Positions 33,623-42,724 of a stretch of DNA of 64,000 nucleotides are shown here, one piece after another. This DNA is from Desulfococcus sp. 4484_241. Its GTDB lineage: Bacteria > Desulfobacterota > Desulfobacteria > Desulfobacterales > Desulfosudaceae. Position 1 is the stretch's first letter; each line of letters opens with the position of its first letter. The position numbers and the translations under genes were made by a program. The notes under the pieces are model-generated. The model searched no databases and was not told where the DNA came from. It worked only from the letters and a program-made list of their open reading frames with translations. The stretch covers positions 17,191 to 81,190 of the forward strand of contig MZGQ01000019.1 in assembly GCA_002085115.1 (NCBI GenBank), in the 5' to 3' direction.

Positions 33623-35053
33623 TTATGGTGAAGGAGACTTCCCGGTGGTATAATCCAGAAATTTCAAAAAACCATAAAACTTGGATTTAACATCTCCCCA
33701 GGTGCGAATGCCCTTGGCAATTCGCCATATTTGAGAGGGACGCAGGTAAAACTCCTTTAGCCCTTTGTCCACCAACTCGTTTATTTCCTCTGTGGTCAGG
33801 TTCTCATACCTTAAATTTGTTATCTGTTCCTTGGCCGGATTAAGCCATTCGGTCCAGTCTTTGGTGATCAGGCAGCCTTCCTGTTTAGCCTGTTCATACA
33901 TCTCCGTTCCCGGGTAAACAGTGATACCGGTAAACTGGACTGTATCCATGGGTATACTTTTGGCAAACGCAATGGTTTTTAAGGCGCTTTCCCTGGTCTC
34001 GCCAGGAGCGCCGATCATAAAACATCCATGGACCTTCAACCCGGCCTTTTTGGCCGCGATGGCGAAACGCCTTGCCTGCTCTATTGTGGTGCCTTTTTTC
34101 ACCGCTTTCAACTGCTCGTTTGTTCCAAATTCAAAACCAACATTCAACCACCGAAAACCGGCTTTTTTCATCAAAGGAAACAGCTCAACCTTGCAGTCGA
34201 CACGTGCGTTTGTGGAGAGGCTGATCTTTAGATTGCGTCGGAGTATCTCTTCGCATACCCCTTGTACATGTTTTGGGGAGGCGGTAAACGTATCGGTTTC
34301 AATCATTATCTCCGCCAGGTCGGGAAAAAGCTTGTAATCGTATTCGATTTCATCCACCACCAGCCTGGGATCACGGGTTCTCAGTTTACGGCCATACATT
34401 ATCTGGGGATCCCGGCAGAAGGTGCAGCGGTTGTTGCACCCCCGTCCGGAGATAAGTGTCAGATAGGGGGAGCGTTTGCCAAAGGCGGGGTACCATTCCG
34501 GTTTTATATGGTGCCACGCAGGAAAAGGCAACTCGTTGACATCAATTAAAGGGGCATCCGGATTGTGACATATTTCGTTGTTTTGCAGATAGGAAAGACC
34601 TTTAATCTCCGTAAGGGGACGGTTATCGGCAAGCTCTTTTAACTGGTAGTCATACTCTCTTCTTGCTATTACATCCACTGCGCCGTTGCTTATTTCAAAA
34701 CTGTTTTCCACTGCAGCACTGACATGCTGGCCCACCAGTACAGTCAGGCATCCGGTTTTTTCTTTTATCTTTCCGGCCCACTCGATATCATTATAGATAC
34801 TGGGGGTTGTCGCCAGTATAACCAACATATCCGGCGCAAAATCCTTCGCCTGAGCAATTATTTCATCCTCAGGAATATTCAGCGCTGTCCCTTCTATATA
34901 CTTAACATCGTGTCCGCCCGCCTCAACCACTGCGGCAGCGGTAAGCAGATAATCAGGATGCCGCTGTACCCTCCCCCGGGATTTTGCCGCCCATCGGGCA
35001 TTTCTGGTGAAGCCTTCAACAAAGGGGGGGCTCAAGAACAAGACACGACTCAT
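33623..35053 (-). CDS. B12-binding-domain radical SAM protein
   Basis: 476 residues. An N-terminal cobalamin-binding-like domain (FLSPPFVEGFTR, TAAAVVEAGGHDVKYIEG) precedes the radical-SAM cluster motif C-x3-C-x2-C in SGRGCNNRCTFCRDP. The half-barrel has IMIETDTFTASPKHV and GAPGETRESALKTI. The nearest described group contains hopanoid, lipid and secondary-metabolite modifying enzymes; the reaction cannot be assigned. Start at 35053 is backed by AAAGGAG; upstream in-frame sequence to 35173 is probably not translated. Confidence 0.85.
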   Translation of the reverse strand: MSRVLFLSPPFVEGFTRNARWAAKSRGRVQRHPDYLLTAAAVVEAGGHDVKYIEGTALNIPEDEIIAQAKDFAPDMLVILATTPSIYNDIEWAGKIKEKTGCLTVLVGQHVSAAVENSFEISNGAVDVIARREYDYQLKELADNRPLTEIKGLSYLQNNEICHNPDAPLIDVNELPFPAWHHIKPEWYPAFGKRSPYLTLISGRGCNNRCTFCRDPQIMYGRKLRTRDPRLVVDEIEYDYKLFPDLAEIMIETDTFTASPKHVQGVCEEILRRNLKISLSTNARVDCKVELFPLMKKAGFRWLNVGFEFGTNEQLKAVKKGTTIEQARRFAIAAKKAGLKVHGCFMIGAPGETRESALKTIAFAKSIPMDTVQFTGITVYPGTEMYEQAKQEGCLITKDWTEWLNPAKEQITNLRYENLTTEEINELVDKGLKEFYLRPSQIWRIAKGIRTWGDVKSKFYGFLKFLDYTTGKSPSP

Positions 35054-35247
35054 GACAGGACGACTCCTTTGAATGTTTTTGATTTTGGGATATAATTTTC
35101 GGAAAGGGATGATATAAGAGTCCAACATTTTTTTCAATCTCAAAATCACCGGCCTCTTTTGTATGGTGCACAATTTATCGTTGTGTTAATGAAAAGGTTT
35201 GTTGCCGGGAAGATTGTTTTATGAAACAAAGACAGGAGAGAAGATCA

Positions 35248-35973
35248 ATGGAACAGCCGGTATTGTTCGAATGTGAAGATGACGTGGCGCTTATCACTCT
35301 TAACAGGCCGGAACGGCGCAACGCGATAAACGAGGCATTGCTAAAAGGGTTGTACGACGCCATCGACCGGGTTGCGGAAGACAGTGCCATAAAGGTGGCG
35401 ATAATTACCGGCAACGGAAAAGCGTTTTGCTCCGGTCTGGACCTTGACTGCCTTGCCACGGACAACCTGATCGACCCAAGAGGCGACGGCCGGGATATGG
35501 TGGACGTGATGGGGGCCTGTGAGAAACCCATAATCGGAGCGGTAAACGGATACGCCATAACCGGCGGATTCGAGCTGGCCTTAAACTGCGATTTTTTGAT
35601 AGCCTCGGAAAATGCGGCCTTTGCCGATACCCACGCCAAGGTGGGAATAAGGCCGGGCTGGGGCATGACACAGCTGCTGCAGCAGGCTGTTGGACAGCGC
35701 ATGGCAAAACAGTTTTCCCTGACATGCCGGTTCATATCGGCAGACCTTGCCCTGCGATGCGGTCTTGTTAATGAAGTGGTGGCGCCGGATAAGCTCATGC
35801 CAAGGGCGAAAGAGATCGCGCGGCAGATATGCTCGGTCAATTATGATGTTGCCATGGATATAAAGAAGCTCATCGAATACAGGAACTCCTCTGTCTTAAC
35901 CGATGCCCTGGCAAATGAACGCAAGGGGTTAAAGGAGATAGTCAGACAGAGTACTGATAAAAGCGGTTCGTAA
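35248..35973 (+). CDS. Enoyl-CoA hydratase/isomerase family protein
   Basis: 241 residues of the crotonase fold: LNRPERRNAINEALL, the oxyanion-hole loop FCSGLDLDC and GYAITGGFELALNCDF with the first catalytic Glu. Where classical hydratase has its second Glu, this one reads DTHAKVGIRPGWG with His, a pattern shared by a known subgroup, so hydratase activity is uncertain. Start at 35248 has AGGAGAG upstream. It is followed by a nitronate monooxygenase-type gene 55 bp on. Confidence 0.87.
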   Translation: MEQPVLFECEDDVALITLNRPERRNAINEALLKGLYDAIDRVAEDSAIKVAIITGNGKAFCSGLDLDCLATDNLIDPRGDGRDMVDVMGACEKPIIGAVNGYAITGGFELALNCDFLIASENAAFADTHAKVGIRPGWGMTQLLQQAVGQRMAKQFSLTCRFISADLALRCGLVNEVVAPDKLMPRAKEIARQICSVNYDVAMDIKKLIEYRNSSVLTDALANERKGLKEIVRQSTDKSGS

Positions 35974-36028
35974 AAATTTGATGTTTTTTTGATTCGGGGT
36001 TGTTTTTTAATCTCAGGAGGGAACAATT

Positions 36029-37177
36029 ATGGCACGGCCGGTTTTGCGTACACCCCTGTGTGACATGCTTGGAATCGAGTATCCTATCATCAGTGCCGGC
36101 ATGGGGCCGACCCTGATCGGCGAGCCTAACGGCGCTCCGGTTGAGCTGGTTGTGGCGGTTTCAGAGGCCGGCGGGTTGGGGGTTCTTGGAGGAGCCGGTT
36201 TTACCTTAAATGAATTGCGGACAGCTATCAGGCAGATAAAATCAAAAACCGACAAGCCTTTTGGCGTTGACCTGCTTTTGCCCAAAAATCTTCCCGGAGC
36301 AGGCATGTCAGCCGGCGAGCGTCTGACGCTTGCCCAGGTAATTGAAATGCTTCCTGAGAAACACAAGGCGTGGTACCGGAAAATTGCAAAAGAGATGAAT
36401 TTCCCTTCTCTGGATGATGTGGAAGTGCCTACAGATACGACCACCATGAATCCCAGGGCAGCTGTTGATATCTGCATCGAGGAAAAGGTGCCTCTGTTTG
36501 CGTCTGGTTTGGGCAACCCGGAATTCATGGTTGAAAAGGCGCATGCCGCGGGCATGAAGGTATTGGCCGTAGTCGGTAACGCTAAAAACGCCGGACGGGT
36601 CGCAAGATCCGGCGTTGACCTCGTGGCTGCCCAGGGGCATGAGGGCGGCGGGCACACCGGCAGGATCGGTACCATGGCCCTTTTGCCCCAGGCAATTGAT
36701 GCCGCCCACCCGGTTCCGGTGCTTGCGGCTGGCGGCATAGGCGACGGCCGGGGACTGGCCGCTGCCCTGGCAATGGGATGCATAGGGGTATGGGTCGGAA
36801 CGCGGTTCCTTGCGACCAACGAGGGCGGCGCAATGGAACTGTGTAAAAAACGCATACTCTCCTCTACAGACGAGGATACCCGCGTAAGCAAACTGTTTAC
36901 CGGTAAAACATCACGGGCCAACGTTACCAGGTTCCACGACCTGTGGGATGCTTCAGGCCTTGAGCCGCTGCCCTTTCCGTTCCAGGTACTGCTGTCATCA
37001 GCCCTGCTTCTTGGGTTTATCCGTTCAGGTAATGATGAATATGTCAGCGGATTCGCAGGCCAGGTTTCCGGCCTTATCCATGATATAAAGCCGGCTGCAA
37101 AGGTGGTTGAAGAGATGGTGGAAACCGCCGTGGAGATCCTGTCAAGGAGACTTCCTGAAACGGTGAGGCTTAAGTAG
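36029..37177 (+). CDS. Nitronate monooxygenase (2-nitropropane dioxygenase) family flavoprotein
   Basis: 382 residues of the FMN TIM-barrel NMO family: PIISAGMG, GGLGVLGGAGF, AQGHEGGGHTGR with the catalytic His, LAAGGIGDGRGLAAAL and GVWVGTRFLA. In anaerobes these proteins often act as enoyl reductase-like or unknown oxidoreductases rather than nitronate oxidases. Pairing with a crotonase suggests CoA-thioester chemistry. Ribosome site GGAGGGAAC. Confidence 0.85.
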   Translation: MARPVLRTPLCDMLGIEYPIISAGMGPTLIGEPNGAPVELVVAVSEAGGLGVLGGAGFTLNELRTAIRQIKSKTDKPFGVDLLLPKNLPGAGMSAGERLTLAQVIEMLPEKHKAWYRKIAKEMNFPSLDDVEVPTDTTTMNPRAAVDICIEEKVPLFASGLGNPEFMVEKAHAAGMKVLAVVGNAKNAGRVARSGVDLVAAQGHEGGGHTGRIGTMALLPQAIDAAHPVPVLAAGGIGDGRGLAAALAMGCIGVWVGTRFLATNEGGAMELCKKRILSSTDEDTRVSKLFTGKTSRANVTRFHDLWDASGLEPLPFPFQVLLSSALLLGFIRSGNDEYVSGFAGQVSGLIHDIKPAAKVVEEMVETAVEILSRRLPETVRLK

Positions 37178-37240
37178 TTCCCATCCATAAATGGCCTTTT
37201 TCCACAATCCTGGGTGTCAAACTGCGGGCTTCCCTGCCTG

Positions 37241-37263
37241 CCTGTGCGTTGCATGCAGACAGG
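37241..37263. repeat. Imperfect hairpin between convergent genes
   Basis: CCTGTGC and GCA(GA)CAGG can pair around a short loop, with a 2-nt bulge, in the 186-bp gap between the nitronate monooxygenase and GT10 genes. No T-run, so a terminator role is weakly supported. The rest of the gap shows nothing recognisable. Confidence 0.25.
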
Positions 37264-37363
37264 TGCGGCATACAACAGTACGCTTGGAGCGGAAACCGAT
37301 TTTTGAATACTAATGACACTAAGCAGTTCCCAATACAGGCGGAAACAGTAACCAGTCGTAATG

Positions 37364-38347
37364 TCAGGTCGTAAGATTCAGCAAAGTGCGTTTGAACCGG
37401 TAAAGAAGGTTTGAATCTGAAGGCTCCTTGTGTATCGTGGTTTTCACAAAAGGCCGTTTATCTGCCTGTTTTTCCGCACTTTCGACATACTCGGCGATCA
37501 TCGCAAACAGGTTGTGCCTGTCCAACACTTTCTCCCTGGATTCATATATCAACCGCCTTGAGTTTTCATACCTGTTCTCTTTTATGCATGATTCTATCGC
37601 GGCTATCGCCTCTTCTGGCCTGTTTATATCTATCGTTGTAAGAGAGCCAGGGTCAAAATAGCGAGAGATATTAGGGCACCCGTAATATATGGGATAACAC
37701 CCGGCCAGAAAGGCGTCAGCCAGCTTTTCCGTCCAGTAATCATCCACCAGGCAATTTTCAACAGCTACATGGTAGCGGTACGGTGCAAGTGCATCCCACT
37801 TGTCCTCTATCTCGTTTATCCCCCGGCCGAAAAGATCGATGTCGTCCCCGAAATATTCCTTTAACAGTTTTGCAAACTCAAACCTCTTGCGGTGGCCCTC
37901 GCTGACCAACTTGGCCGATGTTATCACAGAGAGCATTTTGGTCTTTTGGATCTCATTCATCCCCTTTAGTTCGTCATAGTCTTTTGAAAATGAGAGGTTC
38001 ACATGGTTTTTCTGCCTTCTTCCCACATGCCACGGCAGGCCTGACTGCTGAAAAACCGGGTTGGGATGATCGATATCCCTGTGGCATGTAATTACGGCGC
38101 CAAACTGCCGCAGAAAGTCGGTCTTGTATGTTTTCAACGTGGGGGGTTCACATGTTATAAGCACGGTGTGCCCTTTCGGGCACAGCGTGGTCTCTTTTTT
38201 TCCTTCTATTCCTTCCAGAACAAACCAGTAATCGCAACGTTCAACAGGAGTATTACAGAAAAAACGGCAGTTTCCCCACACTCCGCTACTGCCTGGCGTC
38301 TGTCTTGCAAGAGGCCACTGTGGATGGGACAGCTTTATGTTTATCAT
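37364..38347 (-). CDS. GT10-family (alpha-1,3-fucosyltransferase-like) glycosyltransferase
   Basis: 327 residues. The family's donor-binding region is clear: YRYHVAVENCLVDDYWTEKL then LADAFLAGCYPIYYGCPNI. LFGRG and the ESCIKENRYENSRR region follow the usual order. Known members add fucose from GDP-fucose; some bacterial ones use other donors. No GDP-fucose synthesis genes are here, although manA at 44.4 kb feeds mannose metabolism. It lies 44 bp downstream of the two-headed glycosyltransferase gene. Confidence 0.88.
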   Translation of the reverse strand: MINIKLSHPQWPLARQTPGSSGVWGNCRFFCNTPVERCDYWFVLEGIEGKKETTLCPKGHTVLITCEPPTLKTYKTDFLRQFGAVITCHRDIDHPNPVFQQSGLPWHVGRRQKNHVNLSFSKDYDELKGMNEIQKTKMLSVITSAKLVSEGHRKRFEFAKLLKEYFGDDIDLFGRGINEIEDKWDALAPYRYHVAVENCLVDDYWTEKLADAFLAGCYPIYYGCPNISRYFDPGSLTTIDINRPEEAIAAIESCIKENRYENSRRLIYESREKVLDRHNLFAMIAEYVESAEKQADKRPFVKTTIHKEPSDSNLLYRFKRTLLNLTT

Positions 38348-38391
38348 ATCCGTTCCAATCTTTTTAAAGACCGGCCATTGGGCCTGACTTA

Positions 38392-40182
38392 TTATTTGCG
38401 CTGTATCAGCGGCAGAGGCATATCCTGGTGTGCGCTTTCGTTCACAAACCCGTACAGCTTTTCATAATCGATCCGGTAACCCTGCTGCCACCGTTCCAGC
38501 AGCATGTCAGGATCAAGCTCTCCTGAAAGATTTTCCCTCTCCTTCTGCACCCGGTTGCAGGGAATGTTTATAATTTTTGATTTTTCGTATCCAACCCCGA
38601 AACGGTTGTCAAACCAGGGCCTGAAAACCTGCAATGCGTCTTCAAAGGTGTTGGGCGCGTTAAAACTCACCAGGGCGGCCATTGCAGCAATTTCACGCCG
38701 CGAAAAAAAGTGGCCGTCAACCGAAAGTGGATACCCCCAGTCCAGGTCCCCCTGATTCCATTTCCAGACTATAGTTCCTTTCTCCTGGTCAGGAAGAGTT
38801 AAAAACTGCGGAAGCGGCTGCGGGGACTGGAGAACATAACAGCGGGAAAGATTCCGGCCCATCCGAAGCGTAGGGACAAACCGATCCGGATCGTAACGCA
38901 ACAGTTCGCCAAGGTCCACCGGTTCGGTAAACAGGATGTCGTCAACCAGGAAAAAGATCAAATCGCATTTCATGGCAAAGAGAATCTCAAGCAGATCACG
39001 CCTGAATGAGCCGGGGGTTTCCTGTCGGATGAAGCGTATGTCATCCTTTCCTGCCATTTCAGCCAATTCCCGGTATGCCGCATGGTGGGCATCGGATGAC
39101 GCGGTGTAAAGCACGTGAACAGGCACCGCCGGCCGAACCTTTTCTCTTAATGTGGCTAACAGGCCGTGAAGCTGAAGGGCCCTGTCCTTGGAAAACACCA
39201 CGCATTCGATGGTTGACCGGTTTTGCTGTTTCGGCCACCGTGCCTTACACGCGGCAAAAGCTCTCAAGGCTCTCCTGCTAAGCCCGGACTTTGTGGGCGG
39301 AAAACAGAATGTATCTGCCAGGGAAGACCATATTCTGTGCCGCATCCTGCCAAGGAACCGTGGGCCTGCGGCGTGGAACATCATCTCCCGGAGGCATAAC
39401 CGGTACTGGCGGTCATGTTCCGGAAAAAACAAAGGGCTCGGCATATCGCCCACACCGTTCATGGCCGAGCTGTAAATTTTAAACCTTACATGGTAGGCAT
39501 CACTGCGCCGCCTTGAACGGCTTGCATTGGAAGCGGAACTCTTTGTGGCAAACTCCCTGTAAACGACAAGCGGACTGTCCATCAGCCACATCTCACCAAG
39601 GGCCCCTGCCCTTAGCCACAGATCGTAATCTTCACCATCCGGCCCCTTGTGAAGACGTTCGTTCTGAAGCCCTGCAAATTTAAGCGCAGACCGTCTCATC
39701 ACCACGGATGAATTTATAAAATAATCGTCCCTTACATGTTTCTTATAAGGCACCTTGCCAAAAGGCGCTTTTTTGAAATACAGGGGGAGCCGGTCTTTTT
39801 GGTGATCCTGCCCATCCTTCATTATGAAGGCGTTAGAGCCAAGCAGCACACAATCCGGGTGGGCGCTCATGAATGCGACCTGTTTTTCAAGCTTTTCAGG
39901 GAGCCAGATGTCATCGTCGTCCAGGAACGCTATAAGCGGGGCCCTGCCGGCTTCTATTGCCCTGTTGCGCGGAGCAGCAGGTGTTCCCACGTGCGGCCCC
40001 GGCAGATAGTGAAATCGCCTGTCCTTTAAAAACGGCTCAACCACTCCCCTGGTCTCTTCACTTTTCCCGTCTTCGGCTATCCAGCATTCCCAGTCGGAAT
40101 AGGTCTGGGAACAAACGCTTTCCAGGGTTTCGGCCAGCAGCTCATATCTATGGTAAGTCGGGATAATTATGTCTACGGTCAC
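38392..40182 (-). CDS. Two-domain glycosyltransferase (GT2 plus second GT-A-like domain)
   Basis: 596 residues. Residues 1-230 are a standard GT2 domain: DIIIPTYHRYELLAETLESV, LIAFLDDDDIWLPEKL and GPDGEDYDLWLR. After a basic linker (about 300-335), residues 338-560 begin ECVVFSKDRALQLHGLL and contain FFLVDDILFTEPVD, which looks like a second GT-A-type domain with a DDI metal site. Two-headed enzymes can build a repeating disaccharide or two successive linkages. The polymer is unknown. Confidence 0.82.
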   Translation of the reverse strand: MTVDIIIPTYHRYELLAETLESVCSQTYSDWECWIAEDGKSEETRGVVEPFLKDRRFHYLPGPHVGTPAAPRNRAIEAGRAPLIAFLDDDDIWLPEKLEKQVAFMSAHPDCVLLGSNAFIMKDGQDHQKDRLPLYFKKAPFGKVPYKKHVRDDYFINSSVVMRRSALKFAGLQNERLHKGPDGEDYDLWLRAGALGEMWLMDSPLVVYREFATKSSASNASRSRRRSDAYHVRFKIYSSAMNGVGDMPSPLFFPEHDRQYRLCLREMMFHAAGPRFLGRMRHRIWSSLADTFCFPPTKSGLSRRALRAFAACKARWPKQQNRSTIECVVFSKDRALQLHGLLATLREKVRPAVPVHVLYTASSDAHHAAYRELAEMAGKDDIRFIRQETPGSFRRDLLEILFAMKCDLIFFLVDDILFTEPVDLGELLRYDPDRFVPTLRMGRNLSRCYVLQSPQPLPQFLTLPDQEKGTIVWKWNQGDLDWGYPLSVDGHFFSRREIAAMAALVSFNAPNTFEDALQVFRPWFDNRFGVGYEKSKIINIPCNRVQKERENLSGELDPDMLLERWQQGYRIDYEKLYGFVNESAHQDMPLPLIQRK

Positions 40183-40452
40183 GGCATGACCCGCTGCATT
40201 ACAATGGTTCTTTTTAGGATATTTTTTTAAAACCTTTTTAAAGCCCGTTTATGCTTGAATGTGTATCCATCCTTGAAATGTTCGGGTTAACTAAAAAAGA
40301 CATCATACCTGTTTTTACCTTTTTTTCAATACCCGGTTGAAGTGTAAAAGGCATAATAGTAAATTGATCTTTATGTCCACCTGCAATATGGCAACAGGAT
40401 GTGCCAGGGCAATGACAATTTTACACAACAAAGCCCACCCATCGACGGGACT

Positions 40453-41601
40453 ATGAAACCACTCAAAATAGCAGTAGTCATACCGAAATACGGACTGCTC
40501 GGCGGCGCCGAAGGGTTTGCCTCCGAACTTACCAAACGGCTGTCTGTTCGCGATGAGTTCGATATGCACGTTTTTGCCAACCGTTGGAAGTCCGGGGATG
40601 AGCCGATAGCTTTCCACCATGTACCGATTATCCGGTTTCCGCGCTGGTTGGAACCGATCAGTTTTGCCTGGTTTGCCGCAAGGCTTTTGAAAAAATGGAA
40701 TTTTGACGTGGTGCACAGCCATGAAAGGATATTTGCGATGGATATCCTCTCCTTTCATGGCATACCCCACCTGGCATGGCGCCGCAACGTAAGGCGTAAG
40801 GCCCCTGGGTTGTTTGACCTGGCAACTGCATGGGTAGAAAAAAAAGGTGTTACCTGCCATCGCTTAAAAAAAATAATGCCCGTCTCTTCTCTTGTGGCAA
40901 GGGAGCTTGAAAGACTTTACAATGTGCCAAAGGGAAAAATAAGGTTGGCCTATCCCGGTGTTTCTTTGGAACGTTTTGATCGATATGACCGGGAACGATG
41001 CCGCATGGAAATCCGGGCCATGCATGGTTTTTCCGGAGATGATCTTGTGCTTCTGTTTGTTGGCATGAATTTCGAAGTAAAAAGGCTTGACCTTGTTGTA
41101 AGGGGTATAGCCGAATTGAAACAAAACGGAAAAACCGGTAAAGTTCCTGGTCTTCTGGTTGTCGGCAAAGGGGATGCAAAAAAATACAGCCGGCTGGCTG
41201 AGAATTGCGGGATAGGCGGCCTTGTTAAGTTTGCCGGTGAGCAGCAGGATGTGGTGCCCTATTATCTGGCTTGCGACGCACTTGCCATGCCCTCGGTATA
41301 CGACACTTTCGGCATGGTAGTGCTGGAAGCCATGGCTGCATGTTTGCCGGTTATTATTTCTGAAAACGTTGGCGCAAAGGATATCGTAGAACCGGGCATA
41401 CATGGATATGTTTTGCCAAACGATGCCCGGCCGGGTAATATGGCAAAGGTTCTGACAAAACTCGCAGACACCGGTAAACGTACAAGGATGGCCACAGAGT
41501 GCAGAAAAAGGGCGGAGCGTTTTTCATGGGAACGGTTGGCCGATGACCTTGCATCCCTGTACCTCGATATCGGTTTGGATAAATCAGGACCTACCCCTTA
41601 A
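40453..41601 (+). CDS. GT4-family glycosyltransferase
   Basis: 382 residues, GT-B fold: YGLLGGAEGFASEL acceptor loop, VVHSHERIFAMD, LLFVGMNFEVKRLDLV and the donor site MPSVYDTFGMVVLEAMAACLPVI with the E-x7-E pattern. It resembles the LPS core hexosyltransferase WaaG type. Start at 40453 is by alignment, with a weak GACGGGA site; an open extension reaches 40399. It is alone on the plus strand at the end of the glycan region. Confidence 0.88.
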   Translation: MKPLKIAVVIPKYGLLGGAEGFASELTKRLSVRDEFDMHVFANRWKSGDEPIAFHHVPIIRFPRWLEPISFAWFAARLLKKWNFDVVHSHERIFAMDILSFHGIPHLAWRRNVRRKAPGLFDLATAWVEKKGVTCHRLKKIMPVSSLVARELERLYNVPKGKIRLAYPGVSLERFDRYDRERCRMEIRAMHGFSGDDLVLLFVGMNFEVKRLDLVVRGIAELKQNGKTGKVPGLLVVGKGDAKKYSRLAENCGIGGLVKFAGEQQDVVPYYLACDALAMPSVYDTFGMVVLEAMAACLPVIISENVGAKDIVEPGIHGYVLPNDARPGNMAKVLTKLADTGKRTRMATECRKRAERFSWERLADDLASLYLDIGLDKSGPTP

Positions 41602-41694
41602 CCGAACTTTCTCTTTCCATACAAGACTGTTTAAGCGCTGATGCGGCTTGAGGTAAAGACAGATTAAGCAAAGCTGGAAAGTTTGTCAAAAACC

Positions 41695-41723
41695 TTGTTT
41701 TTACCCATTGTTAATTGTAATAT
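41695..41723 (+). promoter_or_regulatory. Possible sigma70 promoter for the SUMF1-like gene
   Basis: TTGTTT (41695-41700), a 17-bp spacer and TAATAT (41718-41723), 77 bp upstream of the coding start in an otherwise featureless 199-bp gap. Confidence 0.4.
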
Positions 41724-41800
41724 GATTCTGTTTTACAGCCATAAGGTTTGGCCCGTTATAAGATGAGGGGCTTGTTAAATTCAAAACAGAGGGAGATGTT

Positions 41801-42679
41801 GTGCAGGGCATGAAAAAGGCGATCTTTTTCCCGGCCATTGTCTGCATGGTGGCACTCCTTGCCTCATGTGCTGACAGAAAACCTGCGCCTACGCAAAATT
41901 ACATAACCAACAGACTGAAAATGCAGTTTGTGTATGTGCCGCCCGGCAGTTTCCTCATGGGCAGCCCATCGAATGCAACAGGACGGTTTGATGATGAGAC
42001 TCTTCACAAGGTGAAAATCACGAAGGGGTTTTACATGCAGACAACCGAGGTTACCCAGAGACAGTGGGAAACTGTAATGCATGCCAACCCATCAAGATTC
42101 AAATCGTGCGGTTATAACTGCCCTGTGGAAAACGTCTCCTGGAACGATGTGCAGCAGTTCATCAGAAAACTGAACAAGCTGGAGCCGGGCAAAAGATACA
42201 GGCTGCCGACGGAAGCAGAGTGGGAATATGCCTGCAGGCTTGGTGCTGAAAAGAATAATATAGTTGTTGACAGCATCAACATAGTGCGCTCTGCACTTTT
42301 CCCGAAAACCGATTGTCTTCCAACCGATATCGCCAACTATGATGGAAACTTTCCGCTTAAAGGCTGCCCAGCGGGAAAATTCAGGGGAACAACCACGCCA
42401 GCAGGCAGTTTTCCGCCAAGCGACATCGGGTTATATGACATGGATGGGAATGTCTATGAGTGGTGCAACGATATTTACGGCCCATACCCGGATTGCACGG
42501 TGACGGACCCAAAAGGCGCGCCTGCTGGAAAAACCGGAAACAAAGGAGATATTTACAGAGTGTTTAAAGGGGGAAGCTGGTATTCCAGCGCAAGGTATTG
42601 CCGCGCCGCATACCGGGGGAAAGAAAAACCGGATTACAGGTACTGCAATATAGGTTTCAGGCTTGTAATGGAACCTTAA
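41801..42679 (+). CDS. SUMF1 (formylglycine-generating-enzyme-like) domain lipoprotein
   Basis: 292 residues. Signal peptide with lipobox LLASC (lipidated C23). The FGE-sulfatase fold runs to the end: FVYVPPGSFLMGS, TTEVTQRQWETVM, RLPTEAEWEYACR, DMDGNVYEWC and FKGGSWYSSARYCRAAYRG. Most such proteins lack sulfatase-activating activity and act as ligand-binding or structural domains; I cannot confirm the catalytic Cys pair. The start is GTG at 41801, or ATG at 41810. A HEAT-repeat lipoprotein follows 45 bp later. Confidence 0.85.
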   Translation: MQGMKKAIFFPAIVCMVALLASCADRKPAPTQNYITNRLKMQFVYVPPGSFLMGSPSNATGRFDDETLHKVKITKGFYMQTTEVTQRQWETVMHANPSRFKSCGYNCPVENVSWNDVQQFIRKLNKLEPGKRYRLPTEAEWEYACRLGAEKNNIVVDSINIVRSALFPKTDCLPTDIANYDGNFPLKGCPAGKFRGTTTPAGSFPPSDIGLYDMDGNVYEWCNDIYGPYPDCTVTDPKGAPAGKTGNKGDIYRVFKGGSWYSSARYCRAAYRGKEKPDYRYCNIGFRLVMEP

Positions 42680-42724
42680 GCTGTCTGCAATCCCGTGTTA
42701 ACCATATAACAGTAGGGGGAGCGT

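Noticed and set aside
36013-37275. 420-codon open frame antisense to the nitronate monooxygenase gene
   Set aside because: Ser/Pro-rich composition without motifs, fully antisense to a gene with strong family signatures; a GC-codon shadow.
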